From Eremomyces bilateralis CBS 781.70 (lineage: Eukaryota > Ascomycota > Dothideomycetes > Eremomycetales > Eremomycetaceae), in assembly GCF_010015585.1 (NCBI RefSeq), contig NW_022985071.1, positions 323,542 through 387,541 of the forward strand: a stretch of DNA of 64,000 nt, in the 5' to 3' direction. The notes below the pieces were generated by a model. That model was given only the letters and a program-made list of their open reading frames with translations. It was not told the origin of the DNA and did not search any database. The position numbers were made by a program, and so were the translations under genes. This document shows positions 56,801 to 64,000 of the stretch, one piece after another (the stretch's first letter is position 1; every line of letters begins with the position of its first letter).

Positions 56801-59800
56801 GGGTCCAGAAGAAACCGTCCGCAATGACTTTGATAGCCGCTTCGATGCCGAAGAGCACAGCGAAGCCCATATCCGTGAAGACGAACCAATTCTTAACGCT
56901 AAATGGATGCTTTTGGAAGTAAACCTTCTGGTAGAGCGGTGTGGTGATGCAGGCAAGCAGCACCATAGCTACGATAGCAGCATAGACGAAGGCGGAGAAC
57001 GCATACCAGATTGGTACACTAGGTGCCACACCTTCGATCCTGTCCCCGCCTCGACCAGGTCCGACAATCTTCTGACAAATCTTTCGGATCGGATTGTTTG
57101 GCTTGAACGTGTACAGCGAGACATTGTATGATGGGTGCTTTAGTAGATATTCTCGCTGTGCTTTCTTGCGGCGCTCGCGCGCTGAGACCACCTCTTTCGC
57201 CATTTGACGGGGATCCAGGTCTTCGTTCGCTCTGGAAAATTCCAAACGTGAATAGAATGGATTCGGTTCGCTGCTTCCAAGAAACCCAAAGAACCGACCC
57301 CATGCCGTTGAGAGTGTTCCCGGCGATATTACCGTTGTCGGTGCCGATCGCAGTCCAGGTTGTGGCGTGGCGGGTGGTGGAGGCGATGATATTGGATCCT
57401 GCTCGTCTTGCTGGTCAAGGAAATCCCGAACAACCGCGCCTTTAAGTAACATCTCCGTGGTTGCGGTGCCGAATGCCAACGGATCTTTGCGCCTTCCCGT
57501 GGCTAAGCTGACCTTGAAGATCGTCGAGAGCGAAAGGTTCCCATGGGAATTGCCGCCTAGGTCGTTTTCGTGAAGGAATGCTTTCACTTGTTGCAAGCGC
57601 TTCTCATCCTCTGAAACGTCAAAGTTCTCCTGAATGACAGCAATGAACATGTTCAGCACGATAAAATTGGCCAGGATGAACCAGATGATGAAGAATGCAG
57701 CGCCGATCCAAGCGGTATTGTACGCCACCGTGAAGCCGGTAACGTTGTACATCAACGTTGTCCAGTTCTCGCTGGAAAGTACTTGATACATTCCAAGAAA
57801 CGAGTTATATATCGACGAGAAAGTGACATGTATGCTCTCGCCGTCGGCGTCGGCTATTGGGAACTCGCCACGAAACATTTGAACCGCGAAGATAGCAGCA
57901 AGGAAGGTGAGGAGGAACACGAAGAGAATAAGATTGACCAGACCTGAAAAGTTCCCCAAGACAGTGAGAATGAGGTCACGGGTGATTGGAACGGCCAAGA
58001 CTACTCGATAGAATCGGACGATTTGAAAGATCGTAAGCCAGGCGTAAGGCTGGCCTGAGTTATGGATCGCCGGGATCTGCATGACGGTTGTAATGATGGC
58101 GAGGAGACAATCGATGATGTTCTGTCGACTGCGAAAGAAATGCCGCCAGTCTACGATGAATCGAAGCACAATTTCCAGAAGAAGGATAAAGGTCGCGGCC
58201 GTTTCGGCGCCGTCGACGAATGCTGCTCGACCGCTGCCCATGCTAGCGCTCCTTAAGCCCTGGCAGATGGTGCCAGATATAATGATTAGGATCCACAGCC
58301 ATTTCGTCTTGTCGAACAGCTTCTTGATCCTGCTGATTTTCCGGTTTGCAGTCTCGCCGGAATCTTGTAATTCCAGACTTTGGTCCACTTCCTCGGCGGT
58401 GAACGCACTAGCCTTACTCTCGTCTCGAATCACCTGAAAGGACGAGGTGATGACAGCAATGAGAAGGTTGATAAGCCAGAGAAAAAGGATTACGATCCCT
58501 GCGGCAAAGAAGAGTGCCGCTGCAAGATAATCGCTGTCGGTCAGGAAATACATCAGTTGAGACCAAGTATTGGAGCTCATGACGACGAACACAAGCTCTA
58601 GACTCTGGAATATGTTGTCGAAGCTTAGCGTTCCATTGAAAGGGTTGTCCCCCTGGATACACATCGAGTTCACTGGGCATATATACCCTTTGTGAACATC
58701 AGATCCAGGGGTAAGATCAGAATTAAGCCACGAGAGAGCCGTGCCGTTCGGATCAAGATAGCCGCCGCAGAACTGAAACGTGTTTAAAAAGTCCTCTTCT
58801 AGGCCTTCGGGATCTTTCCAAACGCATTGGCGCCGTAAGCTCGCCTTGAACGCCTGAACGCCCACGATAGCGAACAGAAGCCAGAAGAAACCAATCAGAA
58901 ATGCGACATGGACCAGAAGAGGGGCGGCTTTTTTCAAGCTTCGCAAGATGACCTAGACATATGATTAACTCCATGTTCATCGAATTCAGGAAGGCACCTA
59001 CCGTAGTGCCGCTCGTCAGTAACAGCAGCCGCAGAATCCTCAGGCAGCTCAACATGCGGAAGACATAGGCATGCTTGCTAGATTCAAACCCACTTAGACT
59101 GATGGCGAAGGTGATCCAGTACGCGACCACTGCCAAGAAATCAAGGCGGTTAAACGAATGTCGGAGGAAAGCGCGGTGAGCGAGGCGGACACGACGTTGG
59201 TACCTTGAATCTGCAATCTGGTTCGGCTCGAGGTTGGTGGCTGTGAATGCCCGAATGATCGATGGCTGGGGCTCAGTAGTAAATGGCGATGGCTGGCTTT
59301 TAGCCGTCGTATCGACACTGAGTGGGGAAAACAACGAGTGCCATTTCGCGGCTACAGCTTTCTTGAATCCGACCTGGCGATTGACGGTGCTGTACTCAAT
59401 GGGATTCACAATAAATCCAGACACAATCGTGCGGATGAAACACTCGGCAGTGTATATGCAAAAAAGTGCCAGCATTGCATAGTCAATCCAAGACGACCCC
59501 CACCGAGGGGTTCGATGCCCGATAAAGACGCTCTGTCGAGCATCTACCGCGAGCAACACCGTTTGGATGACAATCAAGAGCAGAATACAGGGCTCGGTCA
59601 TTGGGTGAACAAGGATGTCGCAGAGTTTGATGCGCAGTTTGTTATCGGGTAGGAATATCCCAAGCGATCTGCCTCGAAGTGGGTTTGGGAGATTCTTCTT
59701 GGAAGGACGTCGGAATGGCTGGAATTGTTGAGGGGCGGGTGATTTCTCAGGTGGGATTTCCTCATCCTGTACACCCTCGGAGTATCCAGCGGTTGTGGGA

Positions 59801-60708
59801 TGTGACGGTGATTGGGCCCTCCTCGTACTGTGGGTGGATGATTTCCTGCGCATGTGACGCTCGACCAGTTCAGGCTCATTGCTCAGATTGACAACACGCT
59901 GAGACATTTGCCTCATGATGGTACCAGCACGGTGTAAGGGAGATGAGACCGAGGATGGGGATAGAGTTCTCGTGAAAGAGCTGGACCTCCGGATCTCGCC
60001 GCTGCCAGGAGTGCGAAGGCCAGCTTCTGTGGTGTTAAGGTCATCTCCGAGGCGCGCCGATCGCACCGGACTGCTTCCAGCGCCAAAACTGTTTGTGGAG
60101 CTCATTCTGTCGTGTTGTTGTCCTCCTGGATTCGAGGTGCCGGTGGGTTGTAGGTGGGTGGTTAATGGAGTTCTGTCCCCATATGTTGGTGAAAAATAAT
60201 CGTTCGGATCGTCCAGGTCGATATTTTCGGTGGCAGAGTCGGATTCCACTCGAGATAAAAAGGAAGGAACGCTGTTGGAGCGCATCGTGTGTTCACCTTG
60301 AGCGGAAGGAGCGGGTGGAGTGATGGTGTCGTCTTCATTCGAAAAACTTAAACCCGCAAATCCACCAATCGCAGATTGGAAGGCAACACCATCCTCCATC
60401 GGAGAGGCTTCGTCGGCATCGTGATGAGGCCGTCGGTTCGTATTATTCGAAGTTACAATTCTAGGAAGAGAGCGGCCCGGCGACCCGTCGTCAGTGACAG
60501 GTTGATATGACCCGCCTCCCCAATGAACACGAGGTGTCGCTCCATCTCTACTTCGTAATAAGTCTCGTCCCCTCTCGGTTATGCTCCGTTGACGTTGCCC
60601 GGTACTTTGCGATTGTTGCGTCGGGTTGTTGAAGTCCTGGAGCGGGATCGACTGAGGGGTCTGCGGAGTCGACGCATTTCGCCGATGGTTGCCATCATGA
60701 GAGTCCAT
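53868..60708 (-). CDS. cch1: Voltage-gated calcium channel alpha subunit Cch1
   Basis: Three exons (59002-60708, 54829-58952, 53868-54780), with introns of 49 and 48 nt, join in frame to 2247 residues. The start is ATG 60708 (MDSHDGNHRR). Cch1 forms with Mid1 the high-affinity calcium uptake channel of the fungal plasma membrane, opened during store depletion, mating or stress. Four homologous six-helix domains can be followed. The pore loops read SSNTW (I), SSENW (II), SQEGW (III) and GEGW (IV), giving an Asn/Glu/Glu/Glu selectivity ring as in fungal Cch1, where animal channels have four Glu. S4-like Arg/Lys segments are visible, for example RALRLLNVS in domain III. An EF-hand-like AEFDPNGTGFISKEAF follows domain IV. 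About 550 N-terminal and 300 C-terminal residues are Ser/Pro-rich and disordered. Yeast Cch1 is 2039 residues. Confidence 0.95.
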
Positions 60709-61859
60709 TAGAGCTTCCAGCACCCCCAGCACGCCTTCTCTTGTCTATGGTCTTCATCGAGCCCTTGCCATACTTTACCGACACGCGAAAACGAGGATGC
60801 GGAGCGCGGAGAAGGTGCTAACTAGACTCGCGGGGCGAGGTCGCGGGGAGGTACTCGGGGTGGCACGGGGAATTCGATGATGAAACTCTAATCGCGCGTG
60901 ATCCGTGGAGGTATCACGCAGATTCAAAGAGGTCGGATCGCAAGATTGTCAAAGAAAGGAGTGCAAACAGGAGGTACATATCAGATAATCAAAGGGTGGA
61001 TTGGAGTCTAGATTATTGTGGAAGAGGGAGAACGTTGAAACGTGCCCATCGCAAGGGTTCACGTTGCAGATTCCTTTGCAGGGGCCTCCGCGTCAGTTCT
61101 TCTGTTTGGCTGTCTTCTGCATGTGGCACAGCCCGACGCCGCAACGTCAGCACCTAGATCCTAAACTAAAATCTTCTGTCCCGTCCTATTACCTATTAGG
61201 CTATTATTAGCAGATCGTGAGTTGGGGTCTTGGGGATGATCCAAAAGCCAAGCATTCCTAAATCTTCGTGATGTCTTGTGAGGGATATTCAATGATCCGG
61301 ATATCTCATCCGATATCTCATCCCATACAATAGGGATACACACTATGTCTGCACATCAGGAGTTGTGTGGAGATTTGTCCATACGGAACCGGTTGTATCA
61401 TTTTGTGTCATTCCAATCTCCATCAAATCCTGGGCAACTGAGGATTCGACATGGGTTTTTGAACTCAGCCACCACGAGTCTGAACTGCGATCGCGCTCTC
61501 GTCGAATAGCTCGTATAGGTTTGCATGTTTCCATTGTGTTTCGAGAGTCCCTGACGATCATTTTCGTTCCTGATACGCATGACTGGCGCACGTTCTATCC
61601 GTATAGTTTTCAGCTTTAGGTTCGAACGGCGTCCATAAGGCACAATCGTGCAGTATGCCATGAACAATGAGATGCATGAGATCACCGATTGGCCTGGAAT
61701 CGGGAATATATATGCTGCCTAATGGCCAACCTATCTCCAAGACGACTAACTCCTAAAGACTAACCTTCAACTCTAGTAGTATTCCAGCGACGGTGCATAG
61801 CGCGCTCGAACCGGTTCGACTTGCTCTCGACAGGCATCCGACCTTCAGGGACATTAAAC
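60709..61859. other. Divergent intergenic region
   Basis: Upstream of cch1 (-) and of the tubby-like gene (+). No gene, RNA or repeat recognised. Confidence 0.5.
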
Positions 61860-62915
61860 ATGAAAAGAAACGCTGCAAAGGAGGAGGTAAAACGACCAGC
61901 AGAGCAGTCTAACCCAGCCACAACCCTCAATCTCTACTGTCGGCTTTTCCAAGGCCGAAAACAGTTATTCTCCCCAGCCGACCCTCCCGACGGCGTCGCT
62001 CCCGCATCATACTTCATCATCAACCCGATCCCCCATAAGCATGCGTGGCAATGGCGACCCGTCTTGCACCGCGGAGACAACCCCAAATATACCGCGGATA
62101 CATTGGCCATCGCAAGGATGACGCGATCTGCGATGTGGGGCTCGTTTTGCCTATGGATGGGCGACGGTGTTGATACGATCGTGAAGAATAAGAAGCGGAG
62201 AAGGGCGAAACGCAAGGCACGGCGGGCGGAGAAATGGCGAAAGTTCTGGCACATGAAGCCAAAGCCGCCGAAGGAGCCTTTACAGGACGAGATGGAGGTT
62301 GTGGGGAAGGTGTGCAAGATTCACGTGCGGAGAGCTGGGTTTTGGAGCCGGCGAGTGGAATGGGAGTTTGATGGTGTGCGATATCAGTGGTCTGGAACAC
62401 GCACATTGTCGAAGAATAAGCTGAAAGGGTGGACTCATGATGTTAAGGTATTAGATACTCATCCCGTCGCTGGAGTCATATCTGGTGGAAGGATGTTCGC
62501 TGATCACGATGTTGCACAGTTGATCCGAAAATCCGATCACGCTCTGATCGCTACCTTGAAGAAAGATCGATGGTCAACTTTCCGATCCTCCGAAAAGATC
62601 GGACAACCGCCAAATAAGAAACGAGCTTATGTCGGGCAACTATGCATATATCCGGCCGCCTATGAGCAGAGCACCATCCCCGACCAGACCAAGGAATCCA
62701 CCCTTGCGAAACATACAGCGAAAATCGACGGAGCCGTGTCCGGCAAAAAGAAGAATCACCATGACGATATCGAGATCCCCGACGGACCGCACGCTGGCAA
62801 TATGCTCGAAGAGCTGATCGTGCTGACGGCCTGGATTGTTATCGAGGCGGAACATCGCCTGAGATGGAAGATCGTAGATCTGATTGAAGAGATTGGGGAG
62901 AGCGCGGGCGGCTAA
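61860..62915 (+). CDS. Tubby C-terminal/LURP-one-like protein
   Basis: One exon of 351 residues starts at ATG 61860 (MKRNAAKEEV); the frame runs upstream to 61821 only through TTG. After a short basic start, the pattern of beta strands resembles fungal tubby C-terminal-like (LURP-one-related) proteins. Examples are LNLYCRLFQGRKQLFSP, YFIINPIP, KVCKIHVRRAGFW, VEWEFDGVRYQWSG and DHALIATLKKDRW. A Lys/Arg-rich insert (about residues 100-140) with KNKKRRRAKRKARR could be a nuclear signal. A final hydrophobic helix (LIVLTAWIVIEAEHRL) ends the domain, as the central helix of this barrel fold does. Biochemical role is unknown. The fold call rests on pattern recognition and is moderate. Confidence 0.6.
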   Translation: MKRNAAKEEVKRPAEQSNPATTLNLYCRLFQGRKQLFSPADPPDGVAPASYFIINPIPHKHAWQWRPVLHRGDNPKYTADTLAIARMTRSAMWGSFCLWMGDGVDTIVKNKKRRRAKRKARRAEKWRKFWHMKPKPPKEPLQDEMEVVGKVCKIHVRRAGFWSRRVEWEFDGVRYQWSGTRTLSKNKLKGWTHDVKVLDTHPVAGVISGGRMFADHDVAQLIRKSDHALIATLKKDRWSTFRSSEKIGQPPNKKRAYVGQLCIYPAAYEQSTIPDQTKESTLAKHTAKIDGAVSGKKKNHHDDIEIPDGPHAGNMLEELIVLTAWIVIEAEHRLRWKIVDLIEEIGESAGG

Positions 62916-63698
62916 TGGAACTCCTGTCTTCAGATAATATCCTTCGCAGCAGTGAAAGGGTCAGCGCATACTACTACCTATCAATCGTTTCCCTTGGGCC
63001 GCTTAATTCGTTCAAATGGATGAAACCCGAGCTCTTATAGTGCCACAATGTGCGACCATCATGATATTGCGCTTCATCTGTCGCGTTTCTCATCCATTGG
63101 TCGCAACTCATACCTTGCCTGTACTGGACCGACCTAAGGGCCATGCTAGGACGTCAAAGTGACGTTCGCTTTTCTTTAACATTTCTCGGTTCAGTACAAT
63201 CCCGTCTACCAAGTTTTGATCATAAGTATTTCGATTCGCTCGTCAAGTTCAAGTTTGCGACCTGTTTTCTCACGCCCAATGATTGGTTTTTGAGGGCTAG
63301 TTTCGTTCCATTCTACGGTTATTGTATATCTTTAATTCGTCCATAATGTGCCATTCCTGCAAGAGTATCTACTATGTATTGTTTCTATTTTATGTTCTTG
63401 GAGGGGTTCTGAAGGCATCGTTGGTACATTTACAGTACGGCCCCAAACTTGACAGTGGAGGCACGACATCATCCCACCCCACAAAAGCCCTGCCAGGGAA
63501 GAGGTGGAAATGTTCACCATCGTCTGATATATGATTCTACATCTTGCAGCGACCACGATAGCTCTTGTGCGAAGACGTCCATTGACTTCTGACCTGCCTC
63601 TCTTTGGCATTTCCTTCTCTCAGCGACCATCGAATGACAATGTCTTCAGCGCTCGGTTCTGCGGACACAGTCCTTGTGTATATGCGTTTTGATACATC
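62916..63698. other. Intergenic region
   Basis: Between the tubby-like gene and the rhodopsin-like gene. Nothing recognisable beyond short chance frames. Confidence 0.5.
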
Positions 63699-64000
63699 AT
63701 GGAAGTTCCGAGGATCTCCGAGGATCTTCCACCCGGCGCATCGAAGCTTTCAGAGCAGCGATCGTTAGTGATCGCGACCACAGTTATAGCCGTAGTGTTC
63801 ATCGTGTTGCGGTTGTGGGCACACGCTCGACCGGCATGGATTATTTGGTGGGACGATGTGCTTGTTGCCGCCTCGCTGGTATGAATCCCCGGTCCAACGA
63901 TGTTGCTCTACGGATCAAACTAAACCAGCATGCACAGCCTGTCATGATCACATTGTGCGTTACAGGAGTACTCAGCTTCGAATATGGAAGCGGAACTCGC
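63699..64000 (+). CDS. Rhodopsin-like (Pth11/CFEM-GPCR class) membrane protein, 5' part
   Basis: Exon 1 (63699-63878) starts at ATG 63699. It encodes a short acidic head and a first hydrophobic helix (LVIATTVIAVVFIVLRLWA), followed by IIWWDDVLVAASL. The WWDD turn after helix 1 is typical of the fungal rhodopsin-like domain found in Pth11-type receptors and in many integral membrane proteins of unknown ligand. A 50-nt intron (63879-63928, branch AACTAAACC) joins exon 2, which completes helix 2 and reaches YGSGTR at the window end, where the family has YGLGRH. The gene runs beyond the window, so its C-terminal domains cannot be judged. Confidence 0.78.

Noticed and set aside
1-64000. Transposons, virus-like elements, tRNA genes and a secondary-metabolite cluster
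   Set aside because: I looked for reverse transcriptase, integrase, transposase, terminal repeats, B-box sequences and backbone biosynthetic enzymes on both strands and recognised none.

Overview
The window is nuclear DNA of a filamentous ascomycete (Pezizomycotina). Protein genes are cut by short introns of about 45-85 nt with GTAAGT-like donors, CTAAC-type branch points and CAG/TAG acceptors. The gene set is typically fungal: secreted cutinase, Atg18, Ssd1, Cch1, an HsbA-like protein, an Rds1-type ferritin-like protein and a Pth11/rhodopsin-like membrane protein. Sequence alone does not resolve the class or genus. All exon joins below were worked out by eye from reading frame and splice signals.

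Layout: 0.3-2.4 kb, a broken SNF2 helicase (-). 3.0-4.2 kb, PI31-like proteasome regulator (-). 5.7-7.0 kb, cutinase (+). 7.1-8.6 kb, atg18 (-), divergent from tyw4/ppm2 (+, 9.1-11.25 kb), whose former JmjC tail lies decayed behind it to 12.2 kb. 12.4-13.5 kb, PP2A catalytic subunit (-). 14.4-15.6 kb, Cys-rich single-pass membrane protein (+). 16.3-16.7 kb, complex I ESSS subunit (+). 17.2 kb, small Cys/His protein (+). 18.0-24.7 kb, a 2214-residue WG-repeat, charge-patterned protein (-). 24.7-31.9 kb, mostly without recognisable genes. 31.9-36.1 kb, ssd1 (+). 38.2-39.3 kb, secreted ferritin-like protein (+). 39.9-41.6 kb, CCCH plus AAA+ Clp-like ATPase that looks broken (-). 43.3-44.4 kb, UBE2S-like E2 (+). 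44.6-45.2 kb, HsbA-like protein (-). 47.1-51.0 kb, BIRC6-type giant E2 (+). 52.6-53.1 kb, kinase relic (+). 53.9-60.7 kb, cch1 calcium channel (-). 61.9-62.9 kb, tubby/LURP-like protein (+). 63.7 kb to the edge, 5' part of a rhodopsin-like protein (+).

Most genes are unrelated housekeeping loci and form no operon or biosynthetic cluster. Loose themes are proteolysis and ubiquitin (PI31, two E2 enzymes), cell wall and surface (Ssd1, cutinase, HsbA-like, Cys-rich membrane protein, rhodopsin-like) and signalling (PP2A, Cch1).

The most unusual content is the giant WG-repeat protein, with about 25 Trp-Gly motifs each followed by a Lys-rich block, and four decayed coding segments in 64 kb: the SNF2 helicase, the JmjC tail of TYW4, the AAA+ ATPase and a kinase fragment. 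I found no virus-like element, intact transposon, tRNA or CRISPR array.
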